DNA of 23,655 nt from CAMDWQ01 sp964543965 (lineage in GTDB: Bacteria > Omnitrophota > Gorgyraeia > 2-02-FULL-51-18), in contig CAZJAX010000016.1 in the NCBI GenBank assembly GCA_964543965.1, forward strand, positions 1 to 23,655, given 5' to 3'. The notes beneath the pieces are model-generated. The model did not search any database. It was not told the origin of the DNA and saw only the letters and a list, made by a program, of their open reading frames with translations. This document shows, one piece after another, positions 1 to 7,066 of this stretch (its first letter is position 1; every line of letters begins with the position of its first letter). A program made the position numbers and the translations under genes.

Positions 1-2
1 TC

Positions 3-164
3 CCGGCCAAGGACTTCGAGCGGATCCGACAGGAGCGCCTGACCGCCCTGCTCCAGGCCCGCGACGAGCCGTCGTCGATCGCGGCGACGGCGTTCGCGCG
101 CCTGACCTTCGGCGTCGCCCACCGGTACGGCACGCCTGGCGGCGGGACCGGGGACGCAGTGGGC
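3..164 (+). CDS. M16-family zinc peptidase fragment (no start, no stop; probably foreign)
   Basis: Frame 3 of the plus strand reads as an internal piece of an M16 (insulinase/pitrilysin-like) peptidase: a segment like DFERIRQERLTALLQARDEP, then a run ending HRYGTP, the usual wording of the non-catalytic half of M16B proteins. Neither the HxxEH zinc motif nor a start or stop codon is present. The bases are far more GC-rich than the rest of the window and the gene points the opposite way to everything else. Similarity fades near GDAVGA (about base 164). Beyond that the same frame stays open only because it is the antisense of biotin synthase. I infer that this is sequence from another organism joined to the contig. 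Family assignment is fairly sure; the exact end is not. Confidence 0.7.
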
Positions 165-848
165 GCCCGCGTTTTTCAGCTCAAAAGCAAGTTTGACGCG
201 ATGCTCCGGCGTCTCGCCCATCCCAAGAATACCGCCCGAGCAGGGATGGATGCCGTAATGGCGCACCATCTCGACATGGCTCAAACGCTGATCGTGCGTG
301 TGCGTCGTACAGATCTTTTCAAAATACTCTTTGGAAGCTTCGAGATTGTGGTTGTTACGGTAGAGGCCGGCCTCTTTCAGGCGCTTGAGCTGTTCACCGG
401 TAAGAAACCCGAGCGAGACATCGGCAAAAAGCTTAGTCTCCGACGTGATGCGGCGCACCGCTTCGAGAATCACTTCAAACTCTTTCTCGCTAGTCGCTCC
501 CCATCCGCTCGACACCATGCAAAACTCGGTGGCGCCCATCTTTTCGGCGGCGCGGGCCTGGCGCATGATCTCGTCAGCGGTGATCTGAGGATACACCGGA
601 GAATCGGTCTTGTAGCGACCTGATTGGGCGCAGAATTTGCAGTCTTCGCTGCAGTTGCCGCTCTTGATGTTGGAGAGCGCGCAAGACTCGATCTCATTGC
701 CGGCAAATTTATCGCGGATCTCGTTGGCCGCAGCGGCCAGGTACGGCACATCGAGCAAGCGGCCTCTCGTGAGCCCGAGCGCGTCCTCGTAGGAAATCTC
801 CCCGCCTTCGAGTATCTGCTTTCTAACCTTTAAAATAAGATCGAGCAT
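165..848 (-). CDS. bioB: Biotin synthase, C-terminal part missing
   Basis: Radical SAM enzyme that inserts sulfur into dethiobiotin, the last step of biotin synthesis. The N-terminal ~228 residues are present. The SAM-cluster motif CxxxCxxC is in GNCSEDCKFCAQS, followed by RYKTD, the FCMVSSGWGA strand, the NHNLE segment and HPCSGGILGMGET. Family members are about 320-350 residues, so roughly 100 residues are missing where the frame meets the foreign fragment. The ATG at 846-848 has a GGAGG ribosome site five bases upstream. A BirA-type operator lies in the leader, supporting a real biotin role. An unusual point: the position of E. coli Cys128, a ligand of the auxiliary iron-sulfur cluster, is Asp here (codon 420-422), while the Cys97 and Cys188 equivalents are kept. 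Confidence 0.9.
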
Positions 849-861
849 TCAAGCCTCCGAA

Positions 862-893
862 CCGTAAACCGGCGGTAATTTTTTAGTTTACAA
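862..893. promoter_or_regulatory. BirA-type operator upstream of bioB
   Basis: On the minus strand the leader reads TTGTAAACT, 14 bases, GGTTTACGG. This matches the known bacterial BirA operator, an inverted repeat of TTGTnAACC half-sites separated by about 14-16 bases. It ends just upstream of the GGAGG ribosome site of bioB. BirA, the biotin-protein ligase/repressor, would shut bioB when biotin is plentiful. No birA gene is visible in this window, and I see no convincing -35/-10 pair around the site. Confidence 0.75.
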
Positions 894-914
894 ACAAAGC
901 AAAAAAAACAGCGG

Positions 915-1310
915 TCAGCCTTGCTCCGTACTTGGCGGAGGCGGAACAGAGCTGTTGTCCGAACCTGAGGGCGGAGCTTCCAGAGACTTGCGGCGCTCGC
1001 GGTATTTGCGCATGTACTCGCGCATATACTCACGGTACTCAGGCAGGTGGTTCTCGCGGTACACCTTCACCTTGTCCGGATTCTTCTCACGCCAAAGTTT
1101 CGAGCGTCGTCTCTGCGTCTGCAGCCATTCAATGCCCTTGGTCTCATCGTACTTAAAATAATTGGGATTCTTTTCACGCCACTGCCTCATGCTTTCGTGC
1201 TGGCGCTTTTTCTGGCACTCGGGGCTCGAGCAGATCTTCTGGCGCGGTGAATACTTGTTGGGGGTGAACGAGGTCTGACAGACTTCGCAGATGCGCGTAT
1301 CCATGCTCAT
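915..1310 (-). CDS. Small Cys4 zinc-ribbon-like protein of unknown function
   Basis: A 131-residue protein with four N-terminal cysteines (C8, C11, C27, C32, pattern CEVC...CSSPEC), probably one zinc site. A very basic, aromatic-rich helical stretch follows, in which WREKNP occurs twice (about residues 43-48 and 73-78) and EYMREYMRKYRERR forms a short repeat. The tail from about residue 110 is Pro/Ser-rich and probably disordered. The layout suggests nucleic-acid binding, but I recognise no characterised family. The start overlaps the upstream ROK gene's stop by one base (TGATG), so translation is probably coupled and the protein is likely made with the two ROK regulators. M3 is an alternative start. 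Confidence 0.75.
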   Translation of the reverse strand: MSMDTRICEVCQTSFTPNKYSPRQKICSSPECQKKRQHESMRQWREKNPNYFKYDETKGIEWLQTQRRRSKLWREKNPDKVKVYRENHLPEYREYMREYMRKYRERRKSLEAPPSGSDNSSVPPPPSTEQG

Positions 1311-2533
1311 CAGACGCTGATGAAGTAATTCTGCGCCACGAGCGCGGCGGCTCCCAGAGCCACGCCGTTTTCGCCGAGGGCTGAAGGGACGATACGGAGC
1401 TTTTCGGTCGCCTCGGGCACGGCCAGCTGCTTCACCGTATCTCTTACTGCATCCATGAAAATGGCGCCGCCGATCTCGATGCCGCCGCCGATCATGATGA
1501 TCTCGGGGTTGAAGAGATTGACGAGGAACGCCGCCTTGCGCCCAAGCCTCTTACCGGTCTCCTTGAGAAGTTCGATCGCGATTTCATCCCCCTGCTGTGC
1601 CGCTTTGGCTACCGTCAAGATCGTGATGCGGTCAAGGTTGTTCTGCACGAGCTCATAGATCTTAGATTTGGGATTGGTCTTATAAAACGCTTTGGCTTTC
1701 AGCGAGACGCCCATATCCACGTTCCAGGTGCCGGTCTTGTAGGAATCCACAAGCGCCGCCAGCGCGTTCTCCTCGGCTTCGTCAAAAAGCCACTCGCCCG
1801 CGCAGCCGTTGGCCCCGCGGTAGATCTGGCCGTTGATCATGAAACCGCAGCCGTTGCCCGAGTAAAGATAGATCGCGTGCTGCACGCCGAGGCCTTTGCC
1901 GTACCACTCCTCGCCGAAAACCGCCGCGTTGGCATCGTTGTCGACGATGGTGGGGACTCCGAAACGCTCTTCGAAAATCCGGTGGATGGAGACCGTAATG
2001 GAAAGATCCCCTTCGAGGAGGCCTACAGGCCAGCGTACGGTGTTGGTATCGCGGTTGAAGATACCGGGGATGCCGATACCGATACCATGAACCTTGCTGG
2101 TATCTACCTTGGATTTTTGGATCAGAGCCTCAACGAGGGACACCATCGACTTCACGAGCTCTTCGCCCGCCTGAAGAGGTCTTTCCTTTTTGACGATATC
2201 GATGACTTCGCCCTTCAGATTGCAAAGAACGGCGATCATGTCGACGGCGTTCAACCCGACGCCGATCGTGTACGTCGCTTGAGGGTTCAGGTCGACGAGC
2301 GTCGGCTTGCGGCCGCCGGTAGAAACGTCGATGCCGACTTCTTGCGTGACGCCTTTCTTGATGTACTGATCGACATAGCTTGTGACGGTCACGATATTGA
2401 GTCCGATGAGACGCGAAATCTCCGCGCGCGCGATAGGGCCGCGCTTGCAGATCGTATCGAGGATCTGCAGATTTTTTTTCTCGTGGTCGCTAAGATCGAC
2501 CTGATCAAGAAGCCTTCTTTTAGCAATAGCCAT
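1310..2533 (-). CDS. ROK-family transcriptional regulator (downstream paralogue)
   Basis: A 407-residue ROK (repressor, ORF, kinase) protein. Residues ~15-80 form a winged helix-turn-helix (RGPIARAEISRLIGLNIVTV) followed by the STGGRKPTLVDLN junction typical of NagC/XylR-type ROK repressors. The sugar-kinase-fold part keeps DNDANAA (about 198-204), a phosphate-loop-like SGNGCG and FNPEIIMIGGG. The histidine after AGE and the CxCGxxGC zinc site of active ROK kinases are absent. I therefore infer a sugar-sensing regulator rather than a working kinase. It starts two bases after the stop of its paralogue, with GGAG eight bases before the ATG, so the pair is one operon. The ligand is unknown; identity as ROK is firm. 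Confidence 0.88.
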   Translation of the reverse strand: MAIAKRRLLDQVDLSDHEKKNLQILDTICKRGPIARAEISRLIGLNIVTVTSYVDQYIKKGVTQEVGIDVSTGGRKPTLVDLNPQATYTIGVGLNAVDMIAVLCNLKGEVIDIVKKERPLQAGEELVKSMVSLVEALIQKSKVDTSKVHGIGIGIPGIFNRDTNTVRWPVGLLEGDLSITVSIHRIFEERFGVPTIVDNDANAAVFGEEWYGKGLGVQHAIYLYSGNGCGFMINGQIYRGANGCAGEWLFDEAEENALAALVDSYKTGTWNVDMGVSLKAKAFYKTNPKSKIYELVQNNLDRITILTVAKAAQQGDEIAIELLKETGKRLGRKAAFLVNLFNPEIIMIGGGIEIGGAIFMDAVRDTVKQLAVPEATEKLRIVPSALGENGVALGAAALVAQNYFISV

Positions 2534-2535
2534 GA

Positions 2536-3762
2536 TTAGATCTCCGCAAATAGCTCTTGGGTCACAAGGCAGATGGCGCCCAGCGCCACCGCGTCCTCCC
2601 CAAGGCGTGACATGATGATTTTGGCGATACCCGCAGTCTCTTCCATGACGAGCTGCTTGACGACGCGCCGGACTGAGTTGAGCATAAGCTCTCCGCCCCG
2701 CTCCACACCGCCGCCCAGCACCACGACCTCGGGATTAAAGAAATTGATGAAATGCGCTACCTTGAGACCCAGGCGCGTGCCCGCTTCCTGAACGAGGTCG
2801 GAAGCCAGCGCGTCTCCGCGCTTGGCAGCTTCATATACAATGTTGACGTCTATCTTTTCGACGTCTTTGGCCGCCATCTCCAGGATCTTGGTCTTCACGT
2901 CTTTCTTGATCGCCTCTTTGACGCGGCGGACGATACCCAGGTCAAGACCTTCGGAGCGGAAGAAATCCGTTTTCAGCACCCACGGCTCGATCGGCAGACC
3001 TTCCAAGTTATCGAGGTTGAGCTGGATCTCTCCGGCTCCCCAGCTCGAGCCCCAAAACAGGTCGTTGTTAGCGATGATTCCCGAGCCGACATCGGAATAA
3101 AAATAAAGCACGTTTTCGTCATCAATTCTCAAAGAAAGCTTTTTCTCGGCAAGCGCCGCCAAAGACGCATCGTTGCCGACAGAAACCGGTACACGAAACT
3201 CTTTCTCAAGGATACCCTTGGCGGTGGTAAAGCTTCCGACCGTCTTGCCGCGCATCGCGTCCGTATCCCGGATCGTTCCTGCTCCGCGATCGATGACGCC
3301 TGAAATACCCAGACCGATACCCTTGAGCTTTTCCTGGCCTATCTTGGATTCTTCGATCACGCGGCGCACAAGCTTGGCGGCTTCCGCGATCACGATCTCC
3401 ATGTGGCCCGCAGGACGCGGGAATTTTAACTTGTGGATGGTTTTTGCGCTCATGTCGGAGATGATGGCCACAAGGTTCTGGGGACCGATCTCGACTCCGA
3501 CGAGGTTGCCCCATTCCCCGTTGAGCTCGACAAGCTCGGGGCGGCGGCCGCCCGATGAAATATCAAGGCCTTTCTCAGATACAAGTTTCTGATCGATGTA
3601 ATGTTCGACGTAATTTGAAACGGTCACGATGTTGAATTGCGTGATACGCGAGATATCCGTTTTGGCGATCGGGCCGTTGCGGCGGATCACATCCAGCAGG
3701 ATGATGTTCTTTCTTTCGCGGTCGGTAAGATGATCACTTTTATAAAGAGATCGGTACGCCAT
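2536..3762 (-). CDS. ROK-family transcriptional regulator (upstream paralogue)
   Basis: A 408-residue paralogue of the next gene, with the same order: winged HTH (about 15-80; NGPIAKTDISRITQFNIVTV), the SSGGRRPELVELN junction, then the two-lobed ROK fold. NDASLAALAE retains the Asp of the kinase active-site motif. The glycine-rich loop is altered (SDVGSG), and neither the zinc-binding histidine nor the CxCGxxGC cysteines exist, so kinase activity is doubtful. The ATG has a GAAAGG ribosome site six bases upstream and a likely promoter about 50 bases upstream. As first gene of a three-gene run (ROK, ROK, Cys4 protein) it probably governs its own operon through the leader palindrome. The effector is not deducible. 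Confidence 0.88.
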   Translation of the reverse strand: MAYRSLYKSDHLTDRERKNIILLDVIRRNGPIAKTDISRITQFNIVTVSNYVEHYIDQKLVSEKGLDISSGGRRPELVELNGEWGNLVGVEIGPQNLVAIISDMSAKTIHKLKFPRPAGHMEIVIAEAAKLVRRVIEESKIGQEKLKGIGLGISGVIDRGAGTIRDTDAMRGKTVGSFTTAKGILEKEFRVPVSVGNDASLAALAEKKLSLRIDDENVLYFYSDVGSGIIANNDLFWGSSWGAGEIQLNLDNLEGLPIEPWVLKTDFFRSEGLDLGIVRRVKEAIKKDVKTKILEMAAKDVEKIDVNIVYEAAKRGDALASDLVQEAGTRLGLKVAHFINFFNPEVVVLGGGVERGGELMLNSVRRVVKQLVMEETAGIAKIIMSRLGEDAVALGAICLVTQELFAEI

Positions 3763-3781
3763 GAATTGCCTTTCTAAAAGT

Positions 3782-3793
3782 ATAAAATTTTAT
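3782..3793. repeat. 12-bp perfect palindrome in the ROK operon leader
   Basis: ATAAAATTTTAT is a perfect palindrome lying between the predicted transcription start (about 3803) and the ribosome site of the upstream ROK gene. ROK repressors such as NagC and Mlc bind AT-rich palindromic sites, so this could be an autoregulatory operator. In AT-rich sequence a 12-bp palindrome can also arise by chance. Confidence 0.4.
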
Positions 3794-3809
3794 GTAAGAA
3801 GTTAGATGA

Positions 3810-3815
3810 ATTATA
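3810..3815 (-). promoter_or_regulatory. Probable -10 element of the ROK operon
   Basis: The minus strand carries a perfect TATAAT (in GGCTATAATTC) about 48 bases upstream of the first ROK start codon, in an AT-rich spacer. No good TTGACA is found 16-18 bases upstream, so the promoter is either activator-dependent or weaker than the -10 suggests. Confidence 0.5.
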
Positions 3816-3865
3816 GCCTAGATACGGCGAAAATAAAATTGTTTTTTAATTTTTTTAAGAAAGGT

Positions 3866-3901
3866 CCCGCAAAAACCCCCTGCCTTTCGACAGGGGGTTT
3901 T
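3866..3901 (-). terminator. Intrinsic terminator of glnN
   Basis: On the minus strand, directly after the glnN stop, AAAACCCCCTG pairs with CAGGGGGTTTT around an eight-base loop, and the 3' arm ends in a run of five T. It separates glnN from the ROK operon. Confidence 0.85.
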
Positions 3902-3913
3902 GTTCATCTAACC

Positions 3914-6079
3914 TTAGAGCTTGAACAGCATATCCGCGTAAGAAGGCACCGGCCACGAGGAGGTCGGTACGATCGTTTCCAGCGCGTCGATGTCCTTACG
4001 GAGATCGTTCATCGCGGGAACGACTTTATCGCGGAAGGAAGCCGCTTTGGCGTGGGCTTCGCTGATACCCTGAGCCTTTTTGAGAGCGCCCTGCAGCGTT
4101 TCCAGCTTCTTTGACGCCGAATCCAGCAGCATGGTGACTTCGCTCAAGACCTCCTTCTGGACGGACGAGGAGGCTCCGGCCGAGCGGAGACTGGCGATCG
4201 TCTGTGAGAGTTCGCCCGTGTAAGACATGACCGCCGGAAGATACTGGCGGCGCACCATCTCAACGGAAGAGCGGGCTTCGATGTTGATGTCCTTGGAATA
4301 CTTCTCCAGATACACCTCATAACGGCAGTGAAGCTCTTCCTTGGAGAGAACTTTGTACTTCTCGAACATCTTGGCTGTTTCCGGCTTGGCAAGCGTCTCA
4401 AGAGCCTCGACCATCGAGCGGATGTTCGGAAGGCCGCGCTTCTTGGCTTCCTTCACCCAATCGTCCGAGTAGTTATTGCCGTTGAAGATCACGCGGCCGT
4501 GCTTGGAAATCGTCTCCTTGATGATCGCGGCCGCCTCTTTGTTGGCGTCCTTGGATTTTTCAAGGCGTGTGGCGACGATGTCGAGCGCCTCGGCTGTGAT
4601 CGTGTTAAGCACCGTATTTGCGCCTGCGATCGAGATCGACGAAGGCACCATGCGGAACTCGAACTTATTGCCGGTGAAAGCGAACGGCGATGTACGGTTG
4701 CGGTCCGTGTTGTCCTTCGGCAGCGCCGGCAGCGAGTCCGCGCCGATGTTCAGATAATGCTGACCCTTCGAAGAAGCCTTCTTGCCCTTCGCCAGGTCAA
4801 ACAGGATATCCGAGAGCTCTTCTCCCATGAAAACGGAGATGATCGCCGGAGGCGCTTCATTAGCGCCGAGACGCAGATCGTTGCCTGTGTTGGCAGCGGC
4901 GGCGCGCAGAAGATCCGCGTGGTTGTCGACGGCCATGATCACGGCGCTGACAAACACAAGGAACTGCTCGTTCTCATGCGGGGTCTTGCCCGGCTCGAGA
5001 AGGTTGTGGCCGTCATCGGTGCCAAGCGACCAGTTGTTGTGCTTACCCGATCCGTTGACTCCGGCGAACGGTTTTTCATGAAGCAGGCAGACGAGGCCGT
5101 GACGAAGCGCGATCTTCTGCATGTATTCCATGACGAGCTGGTTGTGGTCGGTGGCAATGTTGGTCGTGGAGAAGATCGGAGCCAGCTCGAACTGAGCGGG
5201 AGCGACCTCATTGTGCTGTGTCTTGGCCTGCACACCCATTTTCCACAGCTCCATATTCAGATCGCTCATGAAGCGGGAGATGCGGTCGCGGATAGAGCCG
5301 AAATACTGATCCTCGAGCTCCTGCCCCTTCGGGGAAGGCGCGCCGAACAGCGTGCGGCCGGATGCGATCAAGTCAATGCGCTGATCGTAGAACTTTTTAT
5401 CGATAAGGAAGTACTCCTGCTCGGGTCCGACGGTCGCGGTGACGCGCTGCGTCGTCTTGTTTCCAAGAGCGCGCAAGACGCGAACAGCCTGCTTGGATAC
5501 GGCCTCCATGGAACGCAGAAGCGGCGTCTTCTTGTCGAGGGCTTCTCCGGTATAAGAACAGAAAGCGGTTGGGATGCAAAGCGTCGGCACGCCCGAAGCG
5601 TCTTCTTTGAGAAACGCGGGAGATGTGCAGTCCCAAGCCGTATAACCGCGGGCTTCGAAGGTTGCGCGGAGACCGCCCGACGGGAACGACGAAGCGTCAG
5701 GCTCGCCCTGGATCAGCTGCTTGCCCGAAAACTCCATGATGATGCTTCCGTCGGACGCGGGAGAAATGAACGAATCATGTTTTTCTGCGGTGATGCCGGT
5801 CAGCGGCTGAAACCAATGCGTGTAGTGAGAAGCGCCCTTTTCGATCGCCCAGTCCTTCATCGCGTTGGCGACGACATTGGCGACGTCGAGCGTCAGCGGG
5901 GATCCGAGCTCGATGGTTTTGCGCAGAGCCTTGTAAGTCTCTTTTGGCAGACGCTCTCTCATGACCTTGTCGTTGAACACGTTGGAACCGAAGATCTCGG
6001 TGATGTCTTTTTTGGTGGATTTGTGGGTTCCGTGTCCGTTCGTGCCCAGAACCTGCTTGATTTCCTGTAGTGTCGCCAT
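3914..6079 (-). CDS. glnN: Glutamine synthetase type III
   Basis: ATP-dependent ligation of ammonium to glutamate, the entry point of nitrogen assimilation; cytoplasmic. The 721-residue length is typical of GS-III (about 700-730), far longer than GS-I. The N-terminal GS-III domain covers about residues 25-200. The catalytic core contains GPEQEYFLID (about 217), NEVAPAQFELAPIF (about 290), GVNGSGKHNNWS (about 340) and NRTSPFAFTGNKFEFR (about 461), the GS-III versions of the metal-, glutamate- and ATP-binding motifs. The C-terminal ~200 residues are helical, as in the family. The start has GGAGAAGG just upstream. The gene is monocistronic: a good sigma70-type promoter precedes it and an intrinsic terminator follows. 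No PII or NtrB/C gene is adjacent. Confidence 0.96.
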   Translation of the reverse strand: MATLQEIKQVLGTNGHGTHKSTKKDITEIFGSNVFNDKVMRERLPKETYKALRKTIELGSPLTLDVANVVANAMKDWAIEKGASHYTHWFQPLTGITAEKHDSFISPASDGSIIMEFSGKQLIQGEPDASSFPSGGLRATFEARGYTAWDCTSPAFLKEDASGVPTLCIPTAFCSYTGEALDKKTPLLRSMEAVSKQAVRVLRALGNKTTQRVTATVGPEQEYFLIDKKFYDQRIDLIASGRTLFGAPSPKGQELEDQYFGSIRDRISRFMSDLNMELWKMGVQAKTQHNEVAPAQFELAPIFSTTNIATDHNQLVMEYMQKIALRHGLVCLLHEKPFAGVNGSGKHNNWSLGTDDGHNLLEPGKTPHENEQFLVFVSAVIMAVDNHADLLRAAAANTGNDLRLGANEAPPAIISVFMGEELSDILFDLAKGKKASSKGQHYLNIGADSLPALPKDNTDRNRTSPFAFTGNKFEFRMVPSSISIAGANTVLNTITAEALDIVATRLEKSKDANKEAAAIIKETISKHGRVIFNGNNYSDDWVKEAKKRGLPNIRSMVEALETLAKPETAKMFEKYKVLSKEELHCRYEVYLEKYSKDINIEARSSVEMVRRQYLPAVMSYTGELSQTIASLRSAGASSSVQKEVLSEVTMLLDSASKKLETLQGALKKAQGISEAHAKAASFRDKVVPAMNDLRKDIDALETIVPTSSWPVPSYADMLFKL

Positions 6080-6139
6080 GACCTTCTCCGCGTTTTTATT
6101 GTTCGTTAATTGAACTGCGCCAAAAAATCTTGTTTGTCT

Positions 6140-6168
6140 AAATTACTGCAAGCCCGTTTGGCTGTCAA
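6140..6168 (-). promoter_or_regulatory. Sigma70-like promoter of glnN
   Basis: On the minus strand a perfect TTGACA (6163-6168) is followed after 17 bases by TAATTT (6140-6145), about 60 bases before the glnN ATG. Hexamers and spacing are near ideal. The -35 is embedded in one arm of an inverted repeat (see the neighbouring entry). Confidence 0.75.
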
Positions 6169-6230
6169 CGACTATCAAGCCAGACCTGAAAAGGATACTC
6201 TCCCAGCATGACAGCCTATTTTCAGGCTTG
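6160..6230. repeat. Nested inverted repeats upstream of glnN
   Basis: Two perfect 8-bp inverted repeats interleave here: GGCTGTCA (6160-6167) with TGACAGCC (6209-6216), and CCTGAAAA (6185-6192) with TTTTCAGG (6219-6226). An outer CAAGCC/GGCTTG pair (6176-6181 and 6225-6230) extends the second one. The first arm overlaps the glnN -35. The region is upstream of the transcription start, so DNA-level operator or activator sites are more likely than an RNA structure for glnN. No T-run follows, so I do not call it an xthA terminator. Confidence 0.55.
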
Positions 6231-6293
6231 TTACAATCATGTTACGGCAAAACGAAGGAAATGATCAGAATCAGTAGAAATTAATAAATAATG

Positions 6294-7061
6294 TCAAAAA
6301 TTAAGAAGAAGCCCGGCGGGGCAATGATCAGATCCTGTAACATCCGGCGAAATAAAAGCCCCTTTGAGCGCCGGCTTCAGATCGTCGCTCACAAAGTGAT
6401 AATCGATGCGCCAACCCGCGTTGCGCTCTCGAGCGCGCGTCCTCATATCCCACCAGGTGTACTGATCCGCCTCCTGGTGAAAAGCGCGAAATGTATCGAT
6501 ATAACCCGCGGACACGAGCTTGTCCAGCCACTCGCGCTCGATCGGCATAAAGCCCGATGTCTTCTCGTTTTCCTTCGGGTTCTTAAGATCGATCGGCTTG
6601 TGCGCCGTGTTGTAATCGCCGCAGATAACGAGCTTTTTGCCATTTTTCCTCAATACAGCGAAATACTTTAGCGCCTCCGCGTAGAAATCGAGCTTGAACT
6701 TAAGCCGCTCATCGCTCATGCCTCCGTTGGGAAAATAAATATTGAGAAATGTAAAATGCTTGAACTCCAGCGCGATCACCCGCCCCTCTCGATCAAAGCG
6801 TTCGACCCCTATCCCCTTTTTGACCGACAGCGGAGCGATCTTCGTAAATACGGCCACACCGCTGTATCCCGGGCGCTCTGCCGGGTTCCAGTAAGAGGTG
6901 TACCCATCGACCTTCATGAGTTCGGCCGGGATCTGGACTTCCTGGGCTTTGATCTCCTGAAGACCCAGCACATCCGGCGACTCTTTCCGAAGCCAGTCCA
7001 AAAATCCCTTTTTATGCACGGCTCGGATGCCGTTGACGTTCCAGGAAACGAGTTTGAGCAA
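6294..7061 (-). CDS. xthA: Exodeoxyribonuclease III (AP endonuclease)
   Basis: Base-excision-repair nuclease of the exonuclease III/APE1 superfamily: cleaves at abasic sites and removes 3'-blocking groups. The protein begins LVSWNVNGIRA, then shows LGLQEIKAQ (metal-binding Glu), NIYFPNGG, ICGDYNTAHKPIDL (catalytic Asp and Asn), WWDMRTRARERNAGWRIDY and the terminal GSDHCPAGL (catalytic Asp-His). I chose the TTG at 7059-7061, five bases after the thrH stop, giving 255 residues, the normal size. The frame is open about 90 codons further upstream, but that part is low-complexity antisense of thrH and not protein-like. It is the last gene of the dedA-tolC-thrH run. Family sure; the start codon is less so because no ribosome site is obvious. 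Confidence 0.93.
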   Translation of the reverse strand: MLKLVSWNVNGIRAVHKKGFLDWLRKESPDVLGLQEIKAQEVQIPAELMKVDGYTSYWNPAERPGYSGVAVFTKIAPLSVKKGIGVERFDREGRVIALEFKHFTFLNIYFPNGGMSDERLKFKLDFYAEALKYFAVLRKNGKKLVICGDYNTAHKPIDLKNPKENEKTSGFMPIEREWLDKLVSAGYIDTFRAFHQEADQYTWWDMRTRARERNAGWRIDYHFVSDDLKPALKGAFISPDVTGSDHCPAGLLLNF

Positions 7062-7066
7062 GATCT

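Noticed and set aside
165..623. Plus-strand continuation of the M16 frame
   Set aside because: The frame stays open only because it is the complement of bioB; the M16-like wording stops near 164.
890..914. Terminator after the Cys4 gene (run of eight T)
   Set aside because: No stable GC-rich stem precedes the T-run; the only strong inverted repeat nearby is the BirA-like site.
1877..2539. A 220-codon plus-strand open frame opposite the downstream ROK gene
   Set aside because: Antisense shadow of a well-supported ROK protein with no independent evidence.
4328..6070. A 580-codon plus-strand open frame opposite glnN
   Set aside because: It is the antisense of a highly conserved glutamine synthetase, has no recognisable protein features and no ribosome site; it results from codon bias.
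6176..6230. Inverted repeat read as an xthA terminator
   Set aside because: The arms are far apart, the stem is interrupted and no T-run follows on the minus strand.
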